Assembly (NCBI GenBank): GCA_004028765.1
Contig: SAIX01000113.1
Location: 1-64,000, forward strand
Length of the DNA: 64,000 nt
Origin: Chitinophagaceae bacterium
GTDB taxonomy: Bacteria > Bacteroidota > Bacteroidia > Chitinophagales > Chitinophagaceae
Direction of reading: 5' to 3'
Shown here: in pieces, positions 8,113 through 16,267 of the stretch
Layout: the number at the start of each line of letters is the position of its first letter
Position numbering within the stretch: position 1 is the stretch's first letter
Position numbers and translations under genes: made by a program
Notes under the pieces: model-generated
Database searches by the model: none
What the model saw: only the letters and a program-made list of their open reading frames with translations
What the model was told of the DNA's origin: nothing

Positions 8113-9105
8113 CTATCCTTGCTTTTCCATTAATCCCATTACGGCAAGCCAATCTGTTTCGTACAGGTCCCGCAGCATTTGTTTATCGGTTTCATCGAGT
8201 TGAACGAGGTGTTCTGTATTCAATGCTACCTGTTCGGGTTTGCGGATCCCAGGGATCACCGTGGAAATTTCAGGATAGCCCAGGATATAACTCAATGCAA
8301 GTCCGGTAGGCGTGGTATCATATTTTTTACAGAGCGGCCACACTTTATCTTCCAGTACCTGCAAAACAGTGCCGGTGATCTGCGGCGTGATGCGGTAACT
8401 GCGGTGATCATCACTTCCAAAAACAGCATCCGGCTTTATTTGCCCGGATAATAACCCAAACTGCAAAGGCATCCTGGCGATCACACCATACCCTGCATTT
8501 GCGGCCTTTGCCAAAATGGGTAAGGCTTTTTGATTGATCAGGTTAAATACCAGCTGAAACCCGTTCCCGAGTGAATGTTCCAAAAAGAATGCTGCTTCCG
8601 GAAAAGGATTGAATGTAATGAGTGATATGCCCCAATAGCGGATCCTACCTTCTTTCTGTAACTGTTGCATGGCCTGTATACATTGACCGTTTTCGAGATG
8701 CTGCATCCGCGCCACATGCAGGTGATGAAAATCGATATGATCGCGTTTCAATCTTTTCAAACTCGCTTCACAGGCCCTGATAATGTAATCGTATGTATAG
8801 TCTATCTCTACTTTATCTGCCCCGGCTTTCTGTCCCACTTTGGAGGCAATGATCACATCCTTCCGGTTACTGATCGTATTGCCCAGCAGTTCTTCTGAAT
8901 GACCCAAACCATAAAAATCCGCTGTATCAAAAAAATTAATGCCTGCATCAAGAGCAGTATGAATGGCTTTTACAGATACTGTATCATCCGAAGGGCCCCA
9001 GCCAATCGGCGTTTTGCCAACAAAAGCAGCACCACCAATTGCCCAGGTACCGAAACCGATTTCACTCACTTTGAGATCTGTATTGCCGAATGCGCGATAG
9101 TTCAT
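8113..9105 (-). CDS. Aldo/keto reductase
   Basis: Cytoplasmic NADPH-dependent oxidoreductase with a TIM-barrel fold, 330 residues. The catalytic tetrad can be read as Asp in FFDTADFYG, Tyr in the same motif, Lys in IIASKVG and His in FHHLH. A C-terminal STVIPGIRKPEQV segment matches the NADP-phosphate binding region of the AKR family. It converges on the GT39 gene with 26 bases between stops and diverges from the B12-binding gene across a 64-base spacer. A TAGGTTTA element (7 of 8 to the -7 consensus) lies upstream at 9124-9131 on the minus strand. Substrate unknown. Confidence 0.92.
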   Translation of the reverse strand: MNYRAFGNTDLKVSEIGFGTWAIGGAAFVGKTPIGWGPSDDTVSVKAIHTALDAGINFFDTADFYGLGHSEELLGNTISNRKDVIIASKVGQKAGADKVEIDYTYDYIIRACEASLKRLKRDHIDFHHLHVARMQHLENGQCIQAMQQLQKEGRIRYWGISLITFNPFPEAAFFLEHSLGNGFQLVFNLINQKALPILAKAANAGYGVIARMPLQFGLLSGQIKPDAVFGSDDHRSYRITPQITGTVLQVLEDKVWPLCKKYDTTPTGLALSYILGYPEISTVIPGIRKPEQVALNTEHLVQLDETDKQMLRDLYETDWLAVMGLMEKQG

Positions 9106-9144
9106 ATTTCATTAATTGGACTGTAAACCTAATCACAATTCGGT

Positions 9145-9152
9145 TAATTTTG
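9145..9152 (+). promoter_or_regulatory. -7 promoter element of the B12-binding gene
   Basis: TAATTTTG matches TAnnTTTG exactly, 17 bases before the ATG. No TTG lies at the usual distance upstream, so the -33 element is weak or absent. Confidence 0.45.
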
Positions 9153-9169
9153 TATGATTGTTATAAGCT

Positions 9170-9583
9170 ATGCGTATGAAAAGACCGATCCGTGTACTGG
9201 TTGCCAAAGTGGGGCTCGATGGCCACGACCGTGGTGCCAAAGTGATTGCAACCGCCTTACGCGATGCCGGAATGGAAGTGATTTATACAGGGCTGCGGCA
9301 AACACCCGAAATGGTGGTAAACGCAGCACTACAGGAAGATGTGGATGCCATCGGTATCAGCATACTCAGCGGCGCTCACATGACAGTGTTTCCAAAAGTA
9401 ATGGCATTGCTGAAAGAAAAAAACATGAACGATGTATTGATAACCGGCGGAGGCATCATCCCTGAAGAAGATATGCAGGCTTTACATGCACTCGGTGTTG
9501 GTAAACTGTTTGCACCTGGTGCCGCTACTTCAGAAATCGTTTCTTATATCACGGAATGGGTTTCTGTAAACAGGTCGTTTTAA
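9170..9583 (+). CDS. Stand-alone cobalamin-binding domain, methylmalonyl-CoA mutase small-subunit type
   Basis: A 137-residue protein consisting only of the B12-binding Rossmann-like domain found at the C-terminus of acyl-CoA mutases. The base-off/His-on signature LDGHDRG gives the cobalt-ligating His, followed by the SILSGAH and ITGGGIIP loops around the nucleotide tail. Related two-subunit mutases (methylmalonyl-CoA or isobutyryl-CoA type) use such a small subunit with a separate catalytic chain, but no mutase large subunit is in this window. Start at 9170 or at the internal ATG 9176. Repeat region C follows directly. Confidence 0.88.
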   Translation: MRMKRPIRVLVAKVGLDGHDRGAKVIATALRDAGMEVIYTGLRQTPEMVVNAALQEDVDAIGISILSGAHMTVFPKVMALLKEKNMNDVLITGGGIIPEEDMQALHALGVGKLFAPGAATSEIVSYITEWVSVNRSF

Positions 9584-9603
9584 TCCTTTCTTTCTAGCGC
9601 CTG

Positions 9604-9774
9604 GTCGTTTTGTTTGTTGGTTTACTTGTTTTTGGTAGCTGAGTTTATTTGAATCTACTCGCTACTCACCATTTCCCGCAAAGCCGCTAAGGCGCGAAGT
9701 TTCGTGGGATCGTTTATTGGTTTGCTTGTTTATTAGTATATAGGGTGATTTGAACCTATTCACCATTCACCATT
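9604..9774. repeat. Intergenic modular repeat C (single unit)
   Basis: Third copy of the module seen in arrays A and B. A TTTGTTTGTTGGTTTACTTG lead is followed by CGCTACTCACC, then the core GCAAAGCCGCTAAGGCGCG (from 9678) with GAAGTTTCG, then a second TTTATTGGTTTGCTTG lead and CACCATTCACCATT. The TTAAA boxes present in A and B are missing. It lies between the 3' ends of the B12-binding and TRIC genes. Confidence 0.8.
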
Positions 9775-10377
9775 TTACACTTCCGGCAGCCTTACCCTTT
9801 TTCTTTTGGAGAAGATGCGGATACATACCACACTGCACACACAAACAAATAAACCCAGGTTATATTCAATGCCAGCCTTTTTTAAAAGGATGTAGATCAA
9901 CCCGCCGATGGCACAGGCCGTTGCATATAATTCGCCACGCTTGAGGAGGTCAGGTTTTTCTCCGCAAAGAATATCGGCCAGTAAACCACCGAATGTGGCA
10001 GTAATTACACCCATGATAATGGCATACCCATCATTGATATTATAGCTGATACTTTTTTCGATACCCGTAACTGTGAACAACCCGAGCCCGATTGCATCGG
10101 TAAAAAAAATCGTACGGCGGAAACGGATCTGGTCGGTGGTAAAAAAAGAAACAATAATAACGGCACCCACCACCAATGCCAGTGCGATATAATCGTTGAT
10201 CCAGTTTACGGGATGTGCGCCGATCAGCAGGTCGCGTATGGTACCTCCTCCGTAAGCCGTTGCAAATGCAATTACGGCACCGCCAAAAATATCCATGTGA
10301 TGCGTTCGTGCTTTTAAAGCGCCCGTTCCGGCAAAAACGAAAATACCGGTGTACATGAGAAATTGAACCAGGTTCAT
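9775..10377 (-). CDS. Trimeric intracellular cation channel family protein (UPF0126)
   Basis: Small inner-membrane protein of 200 residues with six or seven hydrophobic segments. It carries two repeats of the UPF0126 domain; the first has the family signature GGGTIRDLLIG and the second the equivalent GGLLADILCGE. Prokaryotic TRIC-like proteins form trimeric K+/cation channels, although several members were long annotated as possible glycine or amino-acid permeases, so the substrate is uncertain. The C-terminus is basic (SKRKRVRLPEV). Single-gene unit facing repeat region C with its 3' end. Confidence 0.88.
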   Translation of the reverse strand: MNLVQFLMYTGIFVFAGTGALKARTHHMDIFGGAVIAFATAYGGGTIRDLLIGAHPVNWINDYIALALVVGAVIIVSFFTTDQIRFRRTIFFTDAIGLGLFTVTGIEKSISYNINDGYAIIMGVITATFGGLLADILCGEKPDLLKRGELYATACAIGGLIYILLKKAGIEYNLGLFVCVCSVVCIRIFSKRKRVRLPEV

Positions 10378-10556
10378 GATTCAAGATACAAAAGGTTGCG
10401 AACAGCAAAACCACGTACTGTCAAATAAACAATCAAAATCCCGGACAGTTTTTTTACCCGGTATGATTTACTGTGCAACACTAATTTCCCGGGACACCAT
10501 AACGCTTCTCAAAATATAGTTTGCTGCATTAGCCGTTAGTGTTCCTCTTCCCTGCT

Positions 10557-10564
10557 TACCTTTG
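10557..10564 (+). promoter_or_regulatory. -7 promoter element of the crotonase gene
   Basis: TACCTTTG matches TAnnTTTG exactly, 17 bases upstream of the ATG. A weak TTA lies about 18 bases further upstream. Confidence 0.5.
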
Positions 10565-10581
10565 CAACAAATAACGATACC

Positions 10582-11358
10582 ATGTACAGCAGCCTGCTTA
10601 CTTCTCTCGAAAACGGCATTTTCACCATTACCATTAACCGCCCTGATAAACTGAATGCCTTAAACCGTTCTGTATTTACCGACCTGAACCATGCCTTGGA
10701 TGAAGTGTATGCAAAGCCGGAGATCCGTTCGGTAATTATTACCGGAGCCGGTACAAAAGCCTTTGTTGCAGGTGCCGATATCAGTGAATTCAGCGGGCTA
10801 AGTGTGGAGGAAAGCAAAGCATTGGCCAAAGCCGGGCAGGATACTTTTTTCAGGATCGAAAATGCACCGAAGCCGGTTATCGCCTGCGTAAACGGTTTTG
10901 CTTTAGGAGGAGGTTGTGAACTGGCGATGAGCTGCCATTTCCGCATTGCATCCGACAATGCAAAATTCGGGCAGCCCGAAGTGAACCTGGGTTTGATACC
11001 CGGATACGGCGGCACCCAGCGGCTGGTACAACTGATCGGCAAAGGACGTGCACTTGAATTATTGATGAGTGCAAATATGATTGACGCACCCACTGCCCTG
11101 CAATACGGATTGGTAAACTATGTAGTGGCACAGGAAGAACTACTCACAAAAGCAAAAGAGATCCTCACCACCATCAACAGCAAAGCGCCCATTGCCGTTG
11201 CAAAATGCATTGAAGCAGCCAATGCTGTTTTTAATGAAACCCAAAACGGGTATCTAACCGAAGTGAACGGATTCGGGGATTGCTTCGGAACAGAAGACAT
11301 GAAAGAGGGAACAACGGCATTTCTTGAAAAGAGAAAAGCGATATTCGCCGGGAAATAA
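10582..11358 (+). CDS. Enoyl-CoA hydratase/isomerase (crotonase family)
   Basis: Soluble 258-residue crotonase-fold enzyme, probably hydrating 2-enoyl-CoA in fatty acid or amino acid breakdown. The oxyanion-hole segment GADISEF and the second one, ALGGGCELAM, are present. Both acid/base residues of true hydratases are conserved: E113 in GGGCELA and E133 in GQPEVNLG, followed by PGYGGTQRL. This makes hydratase activity more likely than isomerase or hydrolase activity. It is monocistronic and convergent with the phosphodiesterase-like gene, 15 bases away. An acyl-CoA dehydrogenase at 60053 could act in the same pathway but is far away. Confidence 0.93.
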   Translation: MYSSLLTSLENGIFTITINRPDKLNALNRSVFTDLNHALDEVYAKPEIRSVIITGAGTKAFVAGADISEFSGLSVEESKALAKAGQDTFFRIENAPKPVIACVNGFALGGGCELAMSCHFRIASDNAKFGQPEVNLGLIPGYGGTQRLVQLIGKGRALELLMSANMIDAPTALQYGLVNYVVAQEELLTKAKEILTTINSKAPIAVAKCIEAANAVFNETQNGYLTEVNGFGDCFGTEDMKEGTTAFLEKRKAIFAGK

Positions 11359-11373
11359 AGAATCCTGCATTAC

Positions 11374-12456
11374 TTATTTTAAAACCGACTGCACCGGTTC
11401 TGAAACGGGATGCTCGGCAGTAAAGTTCATACCCAGTATCCTGGCCATCGTTTGTGCAAATTGCTGCTGGTATAATTGGCCGGCTGTTCTCATTTCTCCA
11501 TTCGCTTTAATACCCGGCCCCATTACCGCAAACCAGATTTCATGTGCATCTTCCACAGATTGCCCGTGACTTGTCCATTTGGATTTGGTCTGGTCGCCGC
11601 GGCCATGATCGGTTGTAAAAAGAAGGGCGGTTTTATTTTTGTACTGCGGGTCTGATTGAACAAATTCCCATATTTCTTTTATCCATGCATCCACCTGGTG
11701 CGCCGCATCAAGGTAAGAGCGGTAATGCCTGCCATGTGCATGCTCATCCGTTTCGCCATAAGCAATGTAAAGTACACGCGGTTTTTTGTTGCGCAGGGTT
11801 TCCATCGCGCCATGATGTGTAAAAACATCATAACATTCTTCCATCCATTCATGATGCGAATCATCGAGTAACCGGTTGATCAGTTTTTCATTCGGGTTCG
11901 GGTTATTCCCGCCGAAATGATCATAGGCGGCAACAACAGGTATGCCACTCCTGTCTTCATTCAGTATCCGTTTAAATGCATCCCATGCACCGAACGCGGT
12001 TACTTTGCCCTTATAACCCGGCTGCTGGTTCAGGAATTCCAGGAGCGTGGTATTGGGATTGGCTTTATATTCATTTTTATTGATGAAAGTATCTACATAG
12101 CCACACATAATTTCGCTGTACCCCGGATACGAAAACCAGTAAGGATTTGCCACATCCACACGGTTACCAAGCCAGCGGTTACCATAAATCTGGCCAGTTG
12201 AAGCGACCGTGTTCCACAAAAACGGCATTAATTTTTTCCGCTTTGCGGATGCATCTTCGTCCCAGTATTTATTGAAGAGATAGAGACTGTCGCCCTGGTT
12301 ATAATTTTTATCATTGGCGATCTGTTTGTCCATCCCACCAAAAACTTCCTGCCACCTGAAGCCATCTGTTGTAATGATAATGAGGTTCTCAGCCTGTTGT
12401 GCCGGTAATTGAAAAGAAAAAAAAACGAGTGCCGTTCCAATAAAGAGTTTTCGCAT
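11374..12456 (-). CDS. Secreted alkaline-phosphatase-superfamily enzyme
   Basis: Exported protein of 360 residues with a signal peptide ending near LPAQQA. The fold is of the alkaline phosphatase/nucleotide pyrophosphatase type: first metal site IITTDGFRWQEVF, a SYPGYSEIMCG segment that should supply the nucleophile (Ser or Thr), DEHAHGRHY with a metal-binding Asp and His, TTDHGRGD, and a late His in SHGQSVEDAHEIW. It may be a phosphodiesterase, phosphatase or sulfatase-like enzyme; the sequence does not decide. It starts 23 bases after the fucosidase stop on the same strand, so the two are probably co-transcribed and act on the same glycan. Confidence 0.85.
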   Translation of the reverse strand: MRKLFIGTALVFFSFQLPAQQAENLIIITTDGFRWQEVFGGMDKQIANDKNYNQGDSLYLFNKYWDEDASAKRKKLMPFLWNTVASTGQIYGNRWLGNRVDVANPYWFSYPGYSEIMCGYVDTFINKNEYKANPNTTLLEFLNQQPGYKGKVTAFGAWDAFKRILNEDRSGIPVVAAYDHFGGNNPNPNEKLINRLLDDSHHEWMEECYDVFTHHGAMETLRNKKPRVLYIAYGETDEHAHGRHYRSYLDAAHQVDAWIKEIWEFVQSDPQYKNKTALLFTTDHGRGDQTKSKWTSHGQSVEDAHEIWFAVMGPGIKANGEMRTAGQLYQQQFAQTMARILGMNFTAEHPVSEPVQSVLK

Positions 12457-12479
12457 CGTATTTATTTAAAGATTTGATT

Positions 12480-14603
12480 TTAGTGAAACAGCATCGAAGC
12501 AGGTACTTCCTGTTTGGCCTGGCCTACCGGCTGGTAGCTGAATAACAAGTTATTACTGCCACCGCTGTCGAAGTAACGGATCCGGACCATGTGGTACCCT
12601 TTTTCAAGAAATACTTTTCCTTCCTTTTCATCAAACCCATGGTTGCCATCGTTGTTCACGATTTCCTTTCCATCAATTTCGAGTACGCTTCCATCATCAC
12701 TGCTGATAAAAAAAGTATACCCCATTGTTTTGTCGGCACGAATATATCCTTCAAACACGAGGCCGAATTTATCCTTGCGTTGTTTTTCTGTTAAGGAAAC
12801 GTTGGCCGTAATTCCCTTTTTAACGGGGGCCTGATCTTTGAATACGCCCATGTGCATATTTTCTGCTTCATAGTAATTGTAACGGATACCTGGCTCAGGG
12901 TTATTTACGTTTACAGCTTTCTGCATTGTTAATCCCATTGTTTTAGCCACCGCCGTATCACTGGGCAGGTATACATTCCCTTTGGTAGCCCATGCTTCGA
13001 TGATGGCATCCCCTTTCACGGTTACGGGGGCTGAATATTTTTGCGGGGCTGCCCCATTCAAACTATAAAATATATCTGCCCCTGTTACCGCATTATTCAC
13101 CGTAATGGTTGCGCCCGACATATTTTCCGCATATGCCACATCAATCATCGGCTTACGCAGAAATGCGCCATAGTCCGCAATTTTTACAACATAGGCATAA
13201 GGGCTTTTGATTTTATTGGGATCATATTCGGGAAGATCAATCACTAAGTTGTTGCCTTGCTGGTGTGCCGAAAGCTTTTCGCCTGTTGCGAGAAAACGGA
13301 TATCGCCGAAAGTTTTTGCAGAAACGATCTCCTTTAATACCAGTTTTCTGCCGGATGGATATTTCGGGAAAATCGCATACAGCGAATTCGTGGAAGGGTT
13401 GTAGGTATAAAACACTTCTTTTACCGCATAACCCGGCGATGGATCCACGGTTAATTTCATCATGATGTCTTCCCCCTTTTTTGCTTTGTAATCGCGCTTA
13501 CCTGTACTCCATTGCGAAACCTGTTTCCATCTCGTGGTGTTATAAATCGCTTCGCCATTCACTTTCAGCCAGTCGCCCATCTGCAGCAAACGTTCCTGCA
13601 TAATGGGCGGGATTTTACCATGTTCATCCGGGCCGATGTCGAGCAGAAAATTTCCGCCACGGCTCACTTTATCCAGCAAATGGTAAATCAACGACTGTGT
13701 GGAATTATAATCCCAGGCATCTTCTTCGCGATTGTATCCGTAAGAATATCCCATGCCGCGGCTCTCTTCCCATACATGGTTTTCAAAATCCAGTTCGGGC
13801 TGGTATTCGGGCGTATATACGCCGCCATGTTTGAAACGGATACCACTTCCCCAACGATCGTAGGTTACCACTTTATCTTTTACAGGGCTTTCATTGTATA
13901 ACCATGACAAAAACTCTTTCGACTGCCAGGTATTTTCGCTTTCATCCCAATCGCCATCGGTCCAGAATACATCCGGCTGGTACGTATTGATGAGTTCTTT
14001 CATCTGCGGCCACATATGTTCGGCTGCATACCGCTTATGGTCTGTTTTCCACAAAGGGTTGAACCATTCGTAAAGCGAATAATACATGCCGGCCCTTACC
14101 GAAGTTTTGCGAACCGCCTTAAAGAGATCGCCCAGCAGGTCGCGGTGAGGGCCCGCATCCATTGCATTCCAGGGAAAGCCCCAGGTTTTATTGGCATCTT
14201 TACTGGGCCACAATGCAAACCCATCATGGTGTTTGGAAGTAAGCACAATATATTTTGCCCCCGATTTTTCAAATACTTTCGCCCACTCATCGGGTTGAAA
14301 CAATTCCGCTTTAAACTGATCGGCAAGCTGGTAATAAGTCTGGTTGCCAAACTTTGCAGCATGGTAAGCTTTTTTGGCACTGTCTCCATTCTGCAATCCA
14401 TTCTGGTACCATTCTGCATAACCGCCCTTGGTGGTATAAGCGGGTACTGCATACACACCCCAGTGAATAAAGATGCCGAATTTCCCATCGGTAAACCAGG
14501 AAGGAACGGGGCGCTTGTCGAGCGATTCCCAGGAAGGCTGATAGTTCTGGGCCTGAACAGATACCGTAAAACCGGCCATTGCAATCAATATGTATTTTTT
14601 CAT
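12480..14603 (-). CDS. Alpha-L-fucosidase, GH29, with C-terminal PA14 domain
   Basis: Exported glycoside hydrolase of 707 residues that should release alpha-L-fucose from glycans. Signal peptide about residues 1-18 (SVQAQN). The GH29 barrel covers about 25-380, with FGIFIHWGVY, SKHHDGFALW (125-131) and the nucleophile D216 in FWTDGDWD. A beta-sandwich follows, then a chitobiase-like linker near 500-560 (FYSLNGAAP) and a PA14-like domain over the last 130 residues (FFISSDDGSVLEIDG), probably for carbohydrate binding. GH29 plus PA14 is a less common layout. The downstream partner is the phosphatase-superfamily gene. Confidence 0.92.
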   Translation of the reverse strand: MKKYILIAMAGFTVSVQAQNYQPSWESLDKRPVPSWFTDGKFGIFIHWGVYAVPAYTTKGGYAEWYQNGLQNGDSAKKAYHAAKFGNQTYYQLADQFKAELFQPDEWAKVFEKSGAKYIVLTSKHHDGFALWPSKDANKTWGFPWNAMDAGPHRDLLGDLFKAVRKTSVRAGMYYSLYEWFNPLWKTDHKRYAAEHMWPQMKELINTYQPDVFWTDGDWDESENTWQSKEFLSWLYNESPVKDKVVTYDRWGSGIRFKHGGVYTPEYQPELDFENHVWEESRGMGYSYGYNREEDAWDYNSTQSLIYHLLDKVSRGGNFLLDIGPDEHGKIPPIMQERLLQMGDWLKVNGEAIYNTTRWKQVSQWSTGKRDYKAKKGEDIMMKLTVDPSPGYAVKEVFYTYNPSTNSLYAIFPKYPSGRKLVLKEIVSAKTFGDIRFLATGEKLSAHQQGNNLVIDLPEYDPNKIKSPYAYVVKIADYGAFLRKPMIDVAYAENMSGATITVNNAVTGADIFYSLNGAAPQKYSAPVTVKGDAIIEAWATKGNVYLPSDTAVAKTMGLTMQKAVNVNNPEPGIRYNYYEAENMHMGVFKDQAPVKKGITANVSLTEKQRKDKFGLVFEGYIRADKTMGYTFFISSDDGSVLEIDGKEIVNNDGNHGFDEKEGKVFLEKGYHMVRIRYFDSGGSNNLLFSYQPVGQAKQEVPASMLFH

Positions 14604-14712
14604 GTGGCAGAAAATTGGTTAAATATACTTAACCGCTTGGTGGCAGGATAATTTTATTAGAGAGGATCAGCAATCCATCGTTGCCACTTACCTCCATCAG
14701 GCATCTTTCACT

Positions 14713-14720
14713 TACCTTTG
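14713..14720 (+). promoter_or_regulatory. -7 promoter element of fumC
   Basis: TACCTTTG matches TAnnTTTG and is followed by CGGGGC; it lies 37 bases before the ATG. No well-spaced TTG was found. Confidence 0.45.
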
Positions 14721-14757
14721 CGGGGCAAAATTCCCTTTTCAATCTAAAACCGGACCA

Positions 14758-16161
14758 ATGGAATACCGTATTGAAAAAGACACCATGGGCGAAGTGCATG
14801 TACCGAAAGATGTATACTGGGGCGCCCAAACCCAGCGCAGTATTGAGAATTTTAAAATTGCCCAGGACATCAATAAAATGCCGAAGGAAATCATCCAGGC
14901 ATTTGCTTACCTGAAAAAAGCAGCGGCCCTCACCAATCTCGATGCGGGGGTACTCCCCAAAGAAAAAGCTGACCTGATCGGTGAAGTCTGCGATGAGATA
15001 CTTGCCGGCAAACTCGACGGGCAATTTCCTTTGGTGGTATGGCAAACAGGCAGCGGTACCCAAAGCAATATGAATGTGAACGAAGTGGTGGCATACCGGG
15101 GCCATGTGATCAAAGGCGGGGCGCTTACCGATAAAGATAAATTCCTGCACCCGAATGATGATGTGAACAAATCGCAATCATCCAACGATACATTCCCCAC
15201 TGCGATGCATATCGCGGCTTATAAGATACTGGTGGAAGTAACCATCCCGGGTATCGAAAAACTGCGTGATACCCTGGCGCATAAAAGCAGGGAGTTTATG
15301 CAGGTTGTGAAGATAGGCCGCACGCATTTTATGGATGCCACCCCGCTTACACTGGGCCAGGAAATCAGCGGTTATGTATCACAACTGGACCATGGTTTGA
15401 AAGCGATACGCAATTCACTTGCACACCTCAGCGAGCTCGCATTGGGCGGCACTGCCGTGGGAACCGGTATCAATACCCCGAAAGGATATGATGTGAATGT
15501 TGCCAAACATATTGCCAGCCTTACAGGTTTGCCTTTTGTTACAGCCGAAAATAAATTTGAAGCCCTTGCTGCACACGATGCAATCGTGGAAGCGCACGGC
15601 GCATTAAAAACCGTTGCCGTAAGCCTGATGAAAATTGCGAACGATATCCGTATGCTTTCCTCCGGCCCGCGCAGTGGTATCGGTGAAATCTTTATCCCGG
15701 ATAATGAACCCGGCTCTTCCATTATGCCCGGTAAGGTAAATCCCACACAATGTGAAGCATTGACCATGATCGCCGCACAGGTGATGGGAAATGATGTGGC
15801 GATCAATATCGGTGGCGCTACAGGGCATTTTGAACTGAATGTATTTAAACCGGTGATGATCTATAATTTCCTGCACAGCGCAAGGCTGATCGGCGACGGA
15901 TGCGTCAGCTTTAACGATAAATGCGCAGTAGGCCTCGCACCGATTGAAGCGAATATCAAAAAACATGTTGATAACAGCCTGATGCTGGTAACCGCATTGA
16001 ATACGAAGATCGGTTATTACAAGGCCGCAGAGATTGCACAGAAAGCACATAAAGAAGGAAGCACTTTGAAAGAAATGGCTGTGAAGCTCGGCTATCTTAC
16101 TCCCGAAGAATTTGACCAGTGGGTGATTCCGGGGAATATGGTTGGAGAAATTAAAAATTGA
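14758..16161 (+). CDS. fumC: Fumarate hydratase, class II
   Basis: TCA-cycle enzyme interconverting fumarate and (S)-malate, 467 residues, iron-independent class II type. Family landmarks are [27 protein letters not shown], the [16 protein letters not shown] helix and the mobile signature loop [15 protein letters not shown] near residue 320. These separate it from argininosuccinate lyase and class I enzymes; aspartase is less likely given the loop and the length. The last codons and stop (EIKN-stop) fall in an AATTAAAAATT repeat, which may have reshaped the C-terminus. Confidence 0.95.
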   Translation: MEYRIEKDTMGEVHVPKDVYWGAQTQRSIENFKIAQDINKMPKEIIQAFAYLKKAAALTNLDAGVLPKEKADLIGEVCDEILAGKLDGQFPLVVWQTGSGTQSNMNVNEVVAYRGHVIKGGALTDKDKFLHPNDDVNKSQSSNDTFPTAMHIAAYKILVEVTIPGIEKLRDTLAHKSREFMQVVKIGRTHFMDATPLTLGQEISGYVSQLDHGLKAIRNSLAHLSELALGGTAVGTGINTPKGYDVNVAKHIASLTGLPFVTAENKFEALAAHDAIVEAHGALKTVAVSLMKIANDIRMLSSGPRSGIGEIFIPDNEPGSSIMPGKVNPTQCEALTMIAAQVMGNDVAINIGGATGHFELNVFKPVMIYNFLHSARLIGDGCVSFNDKCAVGLAPIEANIKKHVDNSLMLVTALNTKIGYYKAAEIAQKAHKEGSTLKEMAVKLGYLTPEEFDQWVIPGNMVGEIKN

Positions 16162-16184
16162 TAATTAAGAATTAAAAATTAAGA
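16148..16184. repeat. AATTAAAAATT short direct repeat at the fumC 3' end
   Basis: AATTAAAAATT occurs at 16149-16159, overlapping the fumC stop codon, and again about 21 bases later, with AATTAAG words between. A related AATTCTTAATTCC stretch follows the GT39 stop at about 8087. These are simple AT-rich words found at gene ends. Confidence 0.6.
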
Positions 16185-16218
16185 GACGGGGGGCTGATAG
16201 GTCTTCCGTTTTTTATTT
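16182..16218 (+). terminator. Possible weak terminator after fumC
   Basis: AGACGG can pair with CCGTTT (one G-T wobble) around a loosely paired interior, followed by a six-base T run. The stem is imperfect, so this is tentative. Confidence 0.35.
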
Positions 16219-16267
16219 ATACGCTGCGACTTAAAAAAACCGCTATAACACAAAGCTTTGCTGGAAA

